DNA from: DASZIT01 sp963709665
Lineage (GTDB): Bacteria; Actinomycetota; Acidimicrobiia; Acidimicrobiales; RAAP-2
DNA: 64,000 nt
Assembly: GCA_963709665.1 (NCBI GenBank)
Contig: CAVPWU010000002.1
Location: 1,612,001 to 1,676,000 of the forward strand
Direction: 5' to 3'
Positions 1 through 9,738 of the stretch are shown one piece after another. How positions within the stretch are numbered: position 1 is the first letter of the stretch; every line of letters begins with the position of its first letter. The notes below the pieces were generated by a model that had not been told where the DNA came from, ran no database searches, and saw nothing but the letters and a program-made list of their open reading frames with translations. The position numbers and the translations under genes are program-made.

Positions 1-327
1 GGCCTCCCGGGCCACCGATGCCCGCCAGGTGTCCACCGACAGTGGGATCCCGAAGCGGGTGTGCACGGCCTCGAGGGCCGGGATCACCCGGTCGAGCTCC
101 TCGGTCTCGCCGACCTCGGGCCCCGGGCCCGCCTTCACCCCGCCGATGTCCAACAGGTCGGCACCCGCCTCGACCAGTGCCTCCGCCCGGCGGACCAGGT
201 CGTCGAGGGCGAAGGTGGCCCCCTTGTCGTAGAAGGAGTCGGGGGTGCGGTTGAGGATGCCCATCACCAGGGCCCGGTGGGAGATGTCGAAGCGCTGCGC
301 ACCGAGCGAGAGGGTGGTCGGCTCCAT
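1..327 (-). CDS. folP: Dihydropteroate synthase, N-terminal part (cut by window edge)
   Basis: The visible 109 residues are the N-terminus of dihydropteroate synthase, which joins 7,8-dihydropterin pyrophosphate to p-aminobenzoate in cytosolic folate synthesis. The family signature MGILNRTPDSF lies at residues 22-32, LLDIGG follows near residue 60, and SVDTWR near residue 102 is the next conserved TIM-barrel strand. The 3' end lies beyond base 1. The start at 327 is supported by a TAGCGT box at 340-335, 7 nt upstream, so the mRNA is probably leaderless. It lies 72 nt downstream of the thioredoxin-like gene on the same strand, but its own promoter box suggests it is also transcribed separately. 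The identification is secure. Confidence 0.93.
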   Translation of the reverse strand, partial: MEPTTLSLGAQRFDISHRALVMGILNRTPDSFYDKGATFALDDLVRRAEALVEAGADLLDIGGVKAGPGPEVGETEELDRVIPALEAVHTRFGIPLSVDTWRASVAREA

Positions 328-399
328 TCGGGTGACGCTACCGCCCCGCCGGCGACCCGACGGTCGGCCCGACCGGGGCGGAGAGCTCGGGGCGGGGGC

Positions 400-1119
400 T
401 CAGAAGAGGCGGGCGGCCAGCGCCTTCCGGTAGCCGGTGGTGCGTGGATCCTCGGGGCCGAGGGTCTCGAGGAGGTCGAGGAACTCCTGTCGGGCGTCGG
501 GCTCGTCCTTCACCCGCTCGAGGAGGGTGTCGAGGAGGGCGTCGACCCCGGAGGCGTCGACGTCGACCGCCTGGGCCTTCAGGCGGGCCTCGGCCAGGAG
601 CCGGCGCACGTCGGGGGTCTCCGGGATCCGTCCGAGGAGGGCGATCGCCTCGTCGGTGTCCCCCCGCTCGATCAGCAGGGCGGCCAGCCCGACGATGGCT
701 CCGGGGTGGTCGGGCTGCAGCGAGAGCGCCTGCCGGAAGGATGCCTCGTCGGCCAGGTCCTCGCCCTCCGCCACCAGCAGGTCGACGGCACTGGGGGCCG
801 GCGCCAACCGACCCACGAACTGTTCGACGACCTCCTCGGGCTGCGCCCCGATGAAGCTGTCCACCACCGCCCCGTCCCGGAGGGCGAAGACGGCGGGGAT
901 GGACTGGACCCGGAAGCTGCCGGCCACCTGCGGGTTCTCGTCGATGTTGACCTTGACCAGGGCCACCGCCCCGTCGGTGGCCTCCACCACCCGCTCGATG
1001 ATGGGACCCAGGGTGAGGCACGGCCCGCACCAGGGCGCCCACAGGTCGACCACCACCGGGACCTCGGCGGAACGGGCCAGCACCTCGTGCTCGAACGTGG
1101 CATCGGTGACGTCGATCAT
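400..1119 (-). CDS. YbbN-like thioredoxin with tetratricopeptide region
   Basis: This 239-residue protein has an N-terminal thioredoxin fold with the active site WCGPC (Cys31 and Cys34), followed by the cis-Pro segment QSIPAVFAL near residue 75. The C-terminal half is Ala/Leu-rich helical sequence that fits the TPR repeats of the CnoX/YbbN family of co-chaperone thioredoxins. The E. coli member lacks a standard redox motif; this one keeps both cysteines, so a cytosolic disulfide reductase or holdase role is likely. The start at 1119 has a TATCGT box at 1132-1127 and a 7-nt gap, which indicates a leaderless transcript. folP lies downstream on the same strand. Confidence 0.88.
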   Translation of the reverse strand: MIDVTDATFEHEVLARSAEVPVVVDLWAPWCGPCLTLGPIIERVVEATDGAVALVKVNIDENPQVAGSFRVQSIPAVFALRDGAVVDSFIGAQPEEVVEQFVGRLAPAPSAVDLLVAEGEDLADEASFRQALSLQPDHPGAIVGLAALLIERGDTDEAIALLGRIPETPDVRRLLAEARLKAQAVDVDASGVDALLDTLLERVKDEPDARQEFLDLLETLGPEDPRTTGYRKALAARLF

Positions 1120-1182
1120 CGCCCCGACGATACCGGGAGCACCCTCCGAGCGCCGCGCCCGGCCACGGCCCGACCGTTATCA

Positions 1183-1211
1183 TTGACAAAGTTGATGGAT
1201 ATAGTCATATT
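1183..1211 (+). promoter_or_regulatory. Sigma-70-like promoter for the NTF2-like gene
   Basis: A perfect TTGACA (1183-1188) is separated by 17 bp from CATATT (1206-1211). It sits in a short AT-rich island inside otherwise very GC-rich DNA. The expected start of transcription near 1218 leaves a leader of about 43 nt with a GGGAGGG ribosome site before the ATG at 1261. This is the best full consensus promoter in the window; most other genes here show only a -10 box. Confidence 0.6.
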
Positions 1212-1260
1212 TAGGGGACGAGCAGGACTGCGAGGCCACGGGCCGGGAGGGTTCGAGGGC

Positions 1261-1713
1261 ATGGACGAGGTGACGACGGAGAAGGAACGGCTGCACTCCC
1301 TGTTCGCCCACCTGGTGGCCGGCGACACCGCCGGTTTCCTGGCCGGCTGCACTCCGGACATGACCCTGACCGCCCGGGGGGTGGTCGACACCTCGGTCAT
1401 CGTGCGACGGCCGGGCGTGGCCGGGTGGTACGAGGGGTTCAACGAGCTCGCCGGAGGGACCCTCCGGACCGAGATCGAGTCGGTGGTGGCCGACGACGCA
1501 CGGGCGGTGGTGGTGCTCCACCACGCCTTCGTGCTCGACGGTGCACCCCGCTCCTACCGCACCATCAACTTCTGCACGCTCCGCCACGACCTCCTGCTGG
1601 CCTGGTTCTGCCATCCGGCCACCCGGGCGTCGTACGCCGAGGCGTGGGGCCTGATGGTTCCGGACGACGGTCGGGAGCGGAGCGCGGTGGCCGCCCTGGG
1701 CCCCGACCACTGA
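1261..1713 (+). CDS. NTF2/SnoaL-like small protein
   Basis: A 150-residue protein with the layout of the SnoaL/NTF2-like superfamily: an N-terminal helix pair (ERLHSLFAHLVAGDTAGFL), a segment on 'target activity' typical of polyketide-cyclase-like folds, and alternating beta strands ending in a Trp/Phe-rich core. No catalytic residues can be assigned with certainty, and family members range from isomerases to ligand binders. The ATG at 1261 follows a GGGAGGG ribosome site and a consensus-like promoter at 1183-1211. It is divergent from the thioredoxin gene. An upstream in-frame extension is open but is only the mirror of that gene. Confidence 0.7.
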   Translation: MDEVTTEKERLHSLFAHLVAGDTAGFLAGCTPDMTLTARGVVDTSVIVRRPGVAGWYEGFNELAGGTLRTEIESVVADDARAVVVLHHAFVLDGAPRSYRTINFCTLRHDLLLAWFCHPATRASYAEAWGLMVPDDGRERSAVAALGPDH

Positions 1714-1842
1714 AGGGACGATCACCGGCGGAGCGCCCGAGGGTCGGCGGCCCGGTGGTCCCGACCGTGCCCGGACGACCATCCGCCCACGTCAGGCGTG
1801 CCCCAACGGGACGGTCGGCACCGGGCAGGTAGCGTCTACGCC

Positions 1843-2910
1843 ATGGCTGCAGCATCGCCGGAAGGCACGGAGGTCGACACGGTGGAGGGTATCGACGTCC
1901 CGGCGGTCACCGCCTGGATGGCCGAGGCCGTGCCCTTCCTGCAGGCGCCCCTCGCCTTCGAGCTGATCGCCGGTGGTCGCTCCAATCTGACCTACCGGGT
2001 CACCGACGCCGCCGGGACCTCGGTCGCCCTCCGGCGCCCGCCCGTCAGCCACGTCCTCCCCACCGCCCACGACATGAAGCGCGAGTACACGGTGATCTCC
2101 GCCCTGGGGCCCACCGGCGTGCCGGTCCCCGAGTGCCTCGGCCTCTGTACCGACACGGGGGTGAACGGTGCCCCCTTCTACGTGATGTCGTTCGTGGACG
2201 GGCGCATCGTGCGGGACCAGCACACCGCCTCGCTCCTCAGCGAGGAGGAGCGGGGCCGGGCCAGCCACTCCATCGTCGACACCCTGGCCGCCCTCCACGA
2301 GGTGGACATCGACCGGATCGGCCTGGGTGAGTTCGGGCGGCGTGAGGGCTACATCGCCCGCCAGCTCAAGCGGTGGCACGGGCAGTTCACCCAGTCCACG
2401 GTGGACGGCACCCCTGGCCCGGCGGTCATCGACCGGGTCCACGAGCTGCTGGCCGAGCGCATCCCCGAGCAGCAGGGGGTGGGCATCGTGCACGGCGACT
2501 ACCGGCTCGACAACACGGTCCTCGGGGACGACGGCAGCGTGCGGGCGGTCCTCGACTGGGAGATCTGCACCCTCGGCGACCCGCTCGCCGACCTGGGCCT
2601 GCTGCTCGTCTACTGGACCGAACCGGGCGACGCCGAAGCCGCCCTTCTCGGCGTGTCCCCGACCGGACTGCCCGGCTTCGCCACCCGTGACCAACTGCGC
2701 GACCGCTACGCCGCCGCCTCCGGGCGGGACGTGTCGGACATCGCCTTCTACAGGGCCTTCGGCTTCTGGAAGCTGGCCTGCATCCTCCAGGGCGTGCACG
2801 CCCGCTACGCCGGTGGCGCGGCCGCCGGCGACCGGTCGGGTGCCCACCTGTTCGCCGACCATGTGGGCACCCTGGGCGAGCTCGCCCTCCGGGAGGTGGA
2901 GTCGCTGTGA
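1843..2910 (+). CDS. Aminoglycoside-phosphotransferase-family kinase (acyl-CoA dehydrogenase-associated type)
   Basis: A 355-residue protein of the APH/choline kinase fold. The catalytic loop reads VHGDYRLDN (His217-Asp219) and the metal-binding segment reads LDWEICTLGDPLADLG (Asp238), both complete. The GGRSNLTYRV segment near residue 45 is the nucleotide-binding loop. This subtype resembles the kinase domain of human ACAD10/ACAD11 and actinobacterial homologues that act in fatty or hydroxy acid degradation; antibiotic resistance is unlikely. A TAGCGT box at 1830-1835 lies 7 nt before the ATG, indicating a leaderless mRNA. The stop overlaps the start of the PAC2 gene by 4 nt (GTGA), so the two are translationally coupled. 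Confidence 0.88.
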   Translation: MAAASPEGTEVDTVEGIDVPAVTAWMAEAVPFLQAPLAFELIAGGRSNLTYRVTDAAGTSVALRRPPVSHVLPTAHDMKREYTVISALGPTGVPVPECLGLCTDTGVNGAPFYVMSFVDGRIVRDQHTASLLSEEERGRASHSIVDTLAALHEVDIDRIGLGEFGRREGYIARQLKRWHGQFTQSTVDGTPGPAVIDRVHELLAERIPEQQGVGIVHGDYRLDNTVLGDDGSVRAVLDWEICTLGDPLADLGLLLVYWTEPGDAEAALLGVSPTGLPGFATRDQLRDRYAAASGRDVSDIAFYRAFGFWKLACILQGVHARYAGGAAAGDRSGAHLFADHVGTLGELALREVESL

Positions 2911-3801
2911 CCGACGGGCCACGCTCCCCGCTCTACCGCATCGACCCGGCCTGGGGCCTGCCCCCCGGTGGGCGGGTCCACGACCCGGTGCTGGTGGTCG
3001 CCCTCGACGGGTGGGTCGACGCCGGACTCGGGTCGTCGGCAGCCATCGCCGAGCTCCTGGGCGCCTCGCCCACCGCCGAGGTGGCCGGATTCGACACCGA
3101 GGTGCTGATCGACCAGCGGGCGCGGCGTCCGATCGCCCGCCTGGTCGACGGGGTCACCGAGAGCCTGACCTGGCCGGCCCTCCGGATCCTGGCCGGCAAG
3201 GACCGGGTCGGGGCGGACGTCCTCTACCTGACCGGACCGGAGCCCGACTTCCACTGGCGGTCGTTCACCGACGCCGTCACCGAGCTGGTCCGGGCGCTGG
3301 GGGTCCGGATGGTGGTGGGGCTGGGAGCGTTCCCGGCCCCGACCCCGCACACCCGTCCGGTCCGGCTGGCCTCGACCGTCCCGCCGGAGTCGACCGAGCT
3401 GACCGGCCGGGTGGGCTTCGTGCAGGGGACCATCGAGGTCCCGGCCGGTGTGCAGTCCGCCCTGGAGGTGGCGCTGGGCAGCGCAGGGGTGCCGGTCATC
3501 GGACTGTGGGCCCGGGTGCCCCACTACGTGGCGGCCATGCCGTTCCCCGAGGCCAGTGCCGCCCTCATCGAGGGACTCTGCGCCCTGACCGGACTGGTCC
3601 TCGACACCTCGTCACTCCGGGCGGCCGGCGAGGCCTCCCGCCGTCAGGTCGATGAACTGATCTCGGGCAATGCCGAGCACACCGAGATGGTCCGGCGTCT
3701 CGAGACCTCGCTCGACTCCGAGGAGGGCCAGCCGGACCCCTTCGGTATCCAGGGCGGGGTACCCAGCGGGGACGAGATCGCCGCCGAGCTCGAGCAGTTC
3801 C

Positions 3802-3821
<20 letters not shown>
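2907..3821 (+). CDS. PAC2-family protein (proteasome assembly chaperone-like)
   Basis: A 304-residue protein of the PAC2 family, named for eukaryotic proteasome assembly chaperone 2 and common in actinobacteria, where its exact role is unsettled. The opening strand LVVALDGWVDAG, the LYLTGPEPDFHW segment near residue 110, the GLGAFPAPTPHTRP turn and the GLWARVPHYVA segment near residue 205 are family landmarks. The C-terminus is acidic and helical. The gene starts with GTG overlapping the kinase stop (GTGA). Its own stop overlaps the convergent DUF1707 gene by 20 bp. Confidence 0.85.
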
Positions 3822-4524
<703 letters not shown>

Positions 4525-4614
4525 CGAGCCGGCCGACCGCAACTGATGGTCGTCTCGACGGACGCACCCCGAGGGGCCGACGACCCGGCCGCCCCACGGC
4601 ACTACCTTGTGGCG

Positions 4615-5625
4615 GTGAAGATCGACAGCACCCTCGGCTTCGACCCCGCCGACGTGGCGGCCACCGCCCGACGGGCCGAGGCCGCCGGCTACGACGGGCT
4701 CTGGTCGGCGGAGACCTCCCACGATCCCTTCCTCCCGCTGGCCATCGCCTCCGAGCACACCGAGCGGATGGCTCTCGGGACCGGGATCGCGGTGGCCTTC
4801 GCCCGGAACCCGATGAACCTGGCCATGGTCTCCAACGACCTGCAGGCCCTCTCCGGCGGGCGGTTCCTGCTGGGGCTCGGCTCCCAGATCAAGCCGCACA
4901 TCGAGAAGCGCTTCTCCATGACCTGGTCCCACCCGGCGCCCCGGATGCGCGAACTGATCCTGGCCATGCGGGCCATCTGGGCCAGCTGGGCGGACGGCAG
5001 CCGCCTGGCCTTCCGGGGCGAGTACTACCGGCACACCCTGATGACCCCGATGTTCGATCCCGGGCCCAACCCGTTCGGGAACCCCAAGATCCTCCTGGCG
5101 GCGGTGGGCCCGGTGATGACCGAGGTGGCCGGGGAGGTGGCCGACGGGCTGCTGGCCCACGGCTTCACCACCGAGCGGTACCTCCGGGAGGTCACCGTTC
5201 CCGCCCTCGAACGGGGACTGGCGATCTCGGGCCGGACCCGGGCCGATGTGCAGATCTCCTATCCCGGGATGATCGTGACCGGCGCCGACGCCGCCGAGGT
5301 GGCCACCGCCGTCCGGGCGGTCAGGACCCAGCTGGCGTTCTACGGCTCGACCCCGGCCTACCGGCCGGTCCTGGAGCTGCACGGCTGGGGCGACCTCCAG
5401 CCCGAGCTCAACCGGCTGTCCCGGCGGGGTGCCTGGGACGAGATGGCCGACCTGATCGACGACGAGATGGTGGAGACCTTCGCGGTGGTGGGCGACCTCG
5501 ACGAGCTGCCCGCCAAGATCCTGGCCCGCTTCGACGGCCTGGTCGACCGGTTCAGCTTCTATGCGCCCTACGAGGTGGAGCCCGAACGGCTGGCCGGTCT
5601 GGTCTCCGCCTTCAAGGCGTCGTAG
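4615..5625 (+). CDS. LLM-class F420-dependent oxidoreductase (TIGR03617-like)
   Basis: A 336-residue luciferase-like TIM-barrel protein. The N-terminal strand and helix (KIDSTLGFDPADVAATARRAEAAGYDGLW), the GTGIAVAFARNP segment, and the GRFLLGLGSQIKPHIEKRF loop are typical of the actinobacterial F420-dependent subfamily with a C-terminal FYAPYE motif. The substrate is unknown. The GTG at 4615 is chosen over an in-frame ATG at 4546 because a TACCTT box at 4603-4608 lies exactly 6 nt upstream, as in other leaderless genes here. It is divergent from the DUF1707 gene and convergent with leuS. Confidence 0.88.
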   Translation: MKIDSTLGFDPADVAATARRAEAAGYDGLWSAETSHDPFLPLAIASEHTERMALGTGIAVAFARNPMNLAMVSNDLQALSGGRFLLGLGSQIKPHIEKRFSMTWSHPAPRMRELILAMRAIWASWADGSRLAFRGEYYRHTLMTPMFDPGPNPFGNPKILLAAVGPVMTEVAGEVADGLLAHGFTTERYLREVTVPALERGLAISGRTRADVQISYPGMIVTGADAAEVATAVRAVRTQLAFYGSTPAYRPVLELHGWGDLQPELNRLSRRGAWDEMADLIDDEMVETFAVVGDLDELPAKILARFDGLVDRFSFYAPYEVEPERLAGLVSAFKAS

Positions 5626-5685
5626 CGCCCCCGCCCGATCCCGACGCCATGACGCACCCGGCGGCGGTGGCGGGCCTCGGAGGGG

Positions 5686-8226
5686 TCAGACCACGATGTT
5701 GACCAGCTTGGGTGGCCGGCTGATGACCCGCCGGGGTTCGGCCCCGGCCAGGGCCTCGACCACCTTGGCCGAGTCGAGGGCGAGCCGGACGGCCTCCTCG
5801 TCGCTGATCCCGGGCGCCACCTCGAGCCGGTCGCGCACCTTGCCGTTGACCTGGACCACCATGGTCACCGTCTCCTCGGCGGCCAGCGCCTCGTCGGACA
5901 CCGGCCAGGGGCGGAGGTGGATGTGGTCCCCGTGCCGACGCTCCCACGCCTCGGCGGCCACGTGCGGGGTCATGGGAGCCAGCAGCAGCAGCAGGGTGTC
6001 GACGGCTTCGTCCAGGACCTCCTGGTGGGCGTCGCCACGGGCGTAGGGCTGCAGCCGGTTGACGAACTCCATGCAGGCGGCCACCGCCGTGTTGTAGGAC
6101 CACCGCTCGTAGTCCCGGCTGACCCGGTCGATCAGGCGGTGGGTGGCCTGCCGGATGGCCAGGTCCTCGGGGGTCACCTCGCCGGTGTGGCGTCCCGGGG
6201 CCGGCTCGGGGCCCCGCTCGCCGTCCTCCCCGTCGCCGGCGGCGGGGACGGCCAGCCGCCACACCCGGTCGAGGTACCGGCCGCAGCCGTCGATGACGCT
6301 GTCCGTCTGCTCGGACCAGTCCACGTCGTCGGCCGGTGGGCCCACGAAGAGGTGGAAGAGCCGGAGGGCGTCGGCCCCCACGGTGGTCAGGTACTTGGAC
6401 GGCGCCACCAGGTTGCCCTTGGACTTGGACATCTTGGTGCCGTCCATCCGGATCATGCCCTGGGTGAAGAGCCGGGCGAACGGCTCCCGCAGCTCCTCGG
6501 GCCCCAGTCCCACGTCGGCCAGTGCCTTGGTGTAGAAGCGGGCGTAGAGCAGGTGGAGGATGGCGTGCTCGATCCCCCCGATGTACTGGTCGACCGGCAT
6601 CCAGTGCCGGGCGATGGCCGGGTCGAAGGGCCGGTCCGGCGTCCAGGGGTCGGTGAAGCGGAGGAAGTACCACGACGAGTCGACGAAGGTGTCCATGGTG
6701 TCCGTCTCGCGGGTGGCCGGGCCCCCGCAGACCGGGCAGGTGGTCAGCCGGAACCCGTCGTTGGTGGCCAGCGGCGACTCGCCGGTCGGACGGAACTCGA
6801 CGTCGTCGGGGGCGAGCACGGGAAGCTGGTCCTCCGGCACCGGGACGATCCCGTGGTCGGTGCAGTAGACCACCGGGATCGGGCAGCCCCAGAAGCGCTG
6901 CCGGGAGACCAGCCAGTCACGGAGGCGGTAGTTGACCTTCCGGTGGCCGATCCCCTGCTCCTCGAGCCAGACGGTGGCCCGCTCCTTGGCGGTGGGGATG
7001 TCCAGGCCGTCGAGCCAGCGGCTGTTGATCTTCTCGCCGGGCCCGGTGTAGGCGCCGCCGGGCCCCCCGTCCGGGCCGCCGTGCTCGTCCCACCCCTCGG
7101 GGGGCTGTACCGTGCGCACGAACGGCAGGCCGTAGGCCTGGGCGAAGTCCCAGTCCCGGTGGTCCTCGGCGGGCACGGCCATGATGGCCCCGGTGCCGTA
7201 GCCCATCAGCACGTAGTCGGCCACGTAGACGGGCACCGGCTCCCCGGTGAAGGGATTGATCACCGAGGACCCGGTGAAGGCGCCCCGCTTGGCCAGGCTG
7301 CCCGGCCCGCTCTCGGACATTCGCTCCAGCTCGGAGCTGGCGGCCGCCCGCACCCGGAGGTCGTCGACCTCGTGGCGGTGCTCGGGGGTGGTCAGCTCGT
7401 CGACCATCGGGTGCTCCGGCGCCACCACCGCATAGGTCATGCCGAAGGAGGTGTCCGGCCGGGTGGTGAAGACGGTCAGCGTCCGCGCCGGCCGTCCGTC
7501 CGAGCCGTCCCGGCCCTCCACGGTCAGCTCGTACTCGGCGCCCTCCGACCGGCCGATCCAGTTGCGCTGCATGGTCTTGACCCGCTCGGGCCAGTCCAGC
7601 CCCTCCAGCTCGGCCAGCAGCTCGTCGGCGTAGGAGGTGATCCGGAGGAACCACTGCTCGAGGTCGCGCTTGACGACCAGGTCGCCGGAGCGCTCGCAGG
7701 TCCCGTCGGCCAGGACCTGCTCGTTGGCCAGCACCGTCTGGCAGCCCGGGCACCAGTTGACGGGGGCGTTGGCCCGGTAGGCGAGTCCGGCGGCCAGCAG
7801 CCGCTGGAAGATGACCTGGTTCCACCGGATGTACTCCGGGTCGTGGCTCCGGATCTCCCGTCGCCAGTCGTAGACCGCACCCAGCGAGGTGATGGACTCC
7901 TTCAGCTCCTCGATGCGGGCGTCGGTGAAGATCCGGGGGTGGGTCCCCGTCTTGATGGCGGCGTTCTCGGCGGGCAGCCCGAAGGAGTCGAATCCGAAGG
8001 GCGACAGGACGGCGTACCCGAGCATGGTCCGGTGCCGCACCAGCAGGTCCCCGAAGGTGTAGTTCCGCACGTGGCCCATGTGGGCCGGCCCCGACGGGTA
8101 GGGGTACATGGTGAGCACGTACCACGGAGGCCGGGGATCGTCGGCGTCGACCTCGTAGGTGCCCTCATCGGCCCAGCGCTGCTGCCACTTCTTCTCGAGT
8201 TGGACGACGTCGTAGGCCCGTGCCAT
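5686..8226 (-). CDS. leuS: Leucyl-tRNA synthetase
   Basis: A full-length 846-residue class I aminoacyl-tRNA synthetase that charges tRNA-Leu in the cytosol. The first ATP site is HMGH (residues 49-52) within YPYPSGPAHMGHVRNY, and the second is KMSKS (598-602). A CPGC zinc-like pair sits near residue 160. The editing domain includes the TTRPDTSFGMTYAVVAPEHP segment, and the anticodon-binding and C-terminal domains are intact. The ATG at 8226 has a TACGAT box at 8240-8235 with an 8-nt gap, so it is probably leaderless. No T-box leader was seen. Confidence 0.97.
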   Translation of the reverse strand: MARAYDVVQLEKKWQQRWADEGTYEVDADDPRPPWYVLTMYPYPSGPAHMGHVRNYTFGDLLVRHRTMLGYAVLSPFGFDSFGLPAENAAIKTGTHPRIFTDARIEELKESITSLGAVYDWRREIRSHDPEYIRWNQVIFQRLLAAGLAYRANAPVNWCPGCQTVLANEQVLADGTCERSGDLVVKRDLEQWFLRITSYADELLAELEGLDWPERVKTMQRNWIGRSEGAEYELTVEGRDGSDGRPARTLTVFTTRPDTSFGMTYAVVAPEHPMVDELTTPEHRHEVDDLRVRAAASSELERMSESGPGSLAKRGAFTGSSVINPFTGEPVPVYVADYVLMGYGTGAIMAVPAEDHRDWDFAQAYGLPFVRTVQPPEGWDEHGGPDGGPGGAYTGPGEKINSRWLDGLDIPTAKERATVWLEEQGIGHRKVNYRLRDWLVSRQRFWGCPIPVVYCTDHGIVPVPEDQLPVLAPDDVEFRPTGESPLATNDGFRLTTCPVCGGPATRETDTMDTFVDSSWYFLRFTDPWTPDRPFDPAIARHWMPVDQYIGGIEHAILHLLYARFYTKALADVGLGPEELREPFARLFTQGMIRMDGTKMSKSKGNLVAPSKYLTTVGADALRLFHLFVGPPADDVDWSEQTDSVIDGCGRYLDRVWRLAVPAAGDGEDGERGPEPAPGRHTGEVTPEDLAIRQATHRLIDRVSRDYERWSYNTAVAACMEFVNRLQPYARGDAHQEVLDEAVDTLLLLLAPMTPHVAAEAWERRHGDHIHLRPWPVSDEALAAEETVTMVVQVNGKVRDRLEVAPGISDEEAVRLALDSAKVVEALAGAEPRRVISRPPKLVNIVV

Positions 8227-8262
8227 AGGCGACGATCGTACCGGTGGGCCGGGGGGGTGCCG

Positions 8263-9270
8263 TCAGGAGGTGGCGGAGCCGGTCACCCCGGGGAGGCCCC
8301 CGGCCGGCAGGATCCCCTTGAGGGACGACAGCACCTGGCTGAGGCTGACCACCTGGGAGGCGGGCGGCGGGGTCACCGTCACCGGCTGCCCGTACCCGGT
8401 GAAGCCGAAGGTCTCGGTGATCACCGGGAGGGCGGCGGCCCCGGCAGCGGTGGATCCGGCGGCGGGGAGCTGGGCGTGGGTGAGGTCGACGGTGACCTGC
8501 GCCTGACGGAGCCGGCCGTCGGTCCCCACCCAGACGGTGACGGGCACCGTGGTGATCCCGAGCTTCTCGAGACCCTGCCGGTCGGCCGTCCCGAACCGGT
8601 GGGCGGCGGACCGGTGGGCGGCGGTGCCGGCGGCCGCCGCCACCCGGCCGAGCGAGATGTCCGCCCGGTACTCGGTGGTGGCGGTTCCGCCGACCGTGGC
8701 GGGTCCCACCGTCGTGACCGGGCCGCCGTACTGGGCCAGGAGGGCGAGGATCTGGGTGGGATCGCCGAGCGCCCCGGACGCCAGGGAGCCGGCGCCGGGG
8801 TCGGCGGCCGAGATCGGGGCCTCGATCCAGGTCTTCCCGGACCGGAGGTCGGCCAGGGCCGGCACGTTGGCGTAGAGGTCGGTCCCGTCCGAGAGCACGG
8901 AGACCGACCCGCCGGAGGAGGTCCCCAGGGCCGTGGTGAGGGCCGGCGACGACAGGGTCATCTGGCCCACATCGCGGGTCAGATCGAACGCCCCGGATCC
9001 CGTGACCAGGGTGGAGGAGGTCCCGTCGGTAACCCCGGTGGCGGAGACGGAGACGCCCACGCTGTCGGCGGCTCCGGTGTCGACGGCGGCGCTCTGGAGC
9101 CGGGCGGTGGCCACCCGGGAGGTCGGCGTCGTGGAGGGTGCCGAGGCGCCGGACCCGCCGGCACAGGCGGCGCCCACCAGCACCAGGGTCCCCACGCCGA
9201 CGCCCACCGTCCACTGCCGTGCCCGACGCTGACGGCGGCCCGCGCCGGCTCTCCACGATCCGTAGCCCAC
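8263..9270 (-). CDS. Probable lipoprotein (LppX/LprG-like)
   Basis: A 335-residue exported protein. A basic start (GRRQRRARQW) is followed by a hydrophobic helix and a lipobox-like LVGAAC with Cys36 as the expected lipidated residue; the -3 position is Gly, so the lipobox is not ideal. A Ser/Thr/Ala-rich linker then leads into a beta-rich domain with features of the LppX_LprAFG fold: the SVLSDGTDLYANVPAL segment, TEYRADISLGR, and VTVWVGTDGRLRQAQV. Mycobacterial relatives carry lipids to the cell envelope. The GTG start at 9270 has an AAAAGGGG ribosome site. The gene begins 36 nt downstream of leuS's promoter end, on the same strand, with its own upstream region. Confidence 0.65.
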   Translation of the reverse strand: MGYGSWRAGAGRRQRRARQWTVGVGVGTLVLVGAACAGGSGASAPSTTPTSRVATARLQSAAVDTGAADSVGVSVSATGVTDGTSSTLVTGSGAFDLTRDVGQMTLSSPALTTALGTSSGGSVSVLSDGTDLYANVPALADLRSGKTWIEAPISAADPGAGSLASGALGDPTQILALLAQYGGPVTTVGPATVGGTATTEYRADISLGRVAAAAGTAAHRSAAHRFGTADRQGLEKLGITTVPVTVWVGTDGRLRQAQVTVDLTHAQLPAAGSTAAGAAALPVITETFGFTGYGQPVTVTPPPASQVVSLSQVLSSLKGILPAGGLPGVTGSATS

Positions 9271-9508
9271 TGCCTGCCCCTTTTCGACCGATCCTGCTGC
9301 TCACTGATGGTGTCAGCGCCAGCGCCCATCGTATCGGTGGCCCGGTTTGTCCGGGCGTCACGGTGAATTTCCGTCCGTCGGGGCTGCGATAAGGTGAGCG
9401 GGCTGGTGACCCGGTCGATGGATACCGTCTTGCCGCTGGTGTCGTGCAGCTGCGCCGAGGAGGTGCGCAGGTACGGCGGCGGCGTGGCGGCCCGGGGACC
9501 CAGACGAC

Positions 9509-9582
9509 GGGGGCGTAGCTCAGCTGGTAGAGCGCCTGACTGGCAGTCAGGAGGTTCGAGGGTTCGAGTCCCTTCGCCTCCA
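9509..9582 (+). tRNA. tRNA-Ala (anticodon GGC)
   Basis: A complete cloverleaf. The acceptor arm 9509-9515 pairs with 9575-9581 and contains the G3-U70 wobble that marks alanine tRNAs. The D arm is GCTC/GAGC, the anticodon stem is CCTGA/TCAGG, and the loop CTGGCAG gives anticodon GGC. The T arm is GAGGG/CCCTT with loop TTCGAGT. The 3' CCA is not encoded (the genome reads ACCC). Confidence 0.95.
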
Positions 9583-9597
9583 CCCGTCGATGTTGCT

Positions 9598-9631
9598 CAG
9601 GGCCGGTCCCCGGATGCGGGGGCCGGCCCTG
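9598..9631 (+). terminator. Strong hairpin downstream of tRNA-Ala
   Basis: A 15-bp stem (9598-9612 with 9617-9631) closes a GATG loop with one G-T wobble and no gaps. It starts 15 nt after the tRNA. No T-run follows, which is usual for very GC-rich genomes, so it may act as a terminator or a processing block. Confidence 0.6.
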
Positions 9632-9738
9632 GTGCCGTCACCGGACCGGTCCCATGGCCGCCAAGGCGCCGACCGCCTCGGGCCCGCAACTCCACGATGG
9701 CGTGACGGGAAGACGGCAACCGCACCTACGATCGCAGG

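Noticed and set aside
61..1713. One long plus-strand frame through the thioredoxin region into the NTF2-like gene
   Set aside because: Only the part from 1261 has a ribosome site and promoter. The rest is the complement of the thioredoxin gene.
1843..2910. Aminoglycoside resistance gene
   Set aside because: The kinase motifs fit the ACAD10/11-associated subgroup, and the neighbouring genes are housekeeping, so resistance is not supported.
8227..8262. T-box or other leader before leuS
   Set aside because: The -10 box lies 8 nt before the ATG, leaving no room for a leader.
5917..9366. A 1149-codon open frame on the plus strand opposite leuS and the lipoprotein gene
   Set aside because: It mirrors the GC-rich third positions of the real genes, has His/Gly/Arg-rich composition and no domain or start signal.
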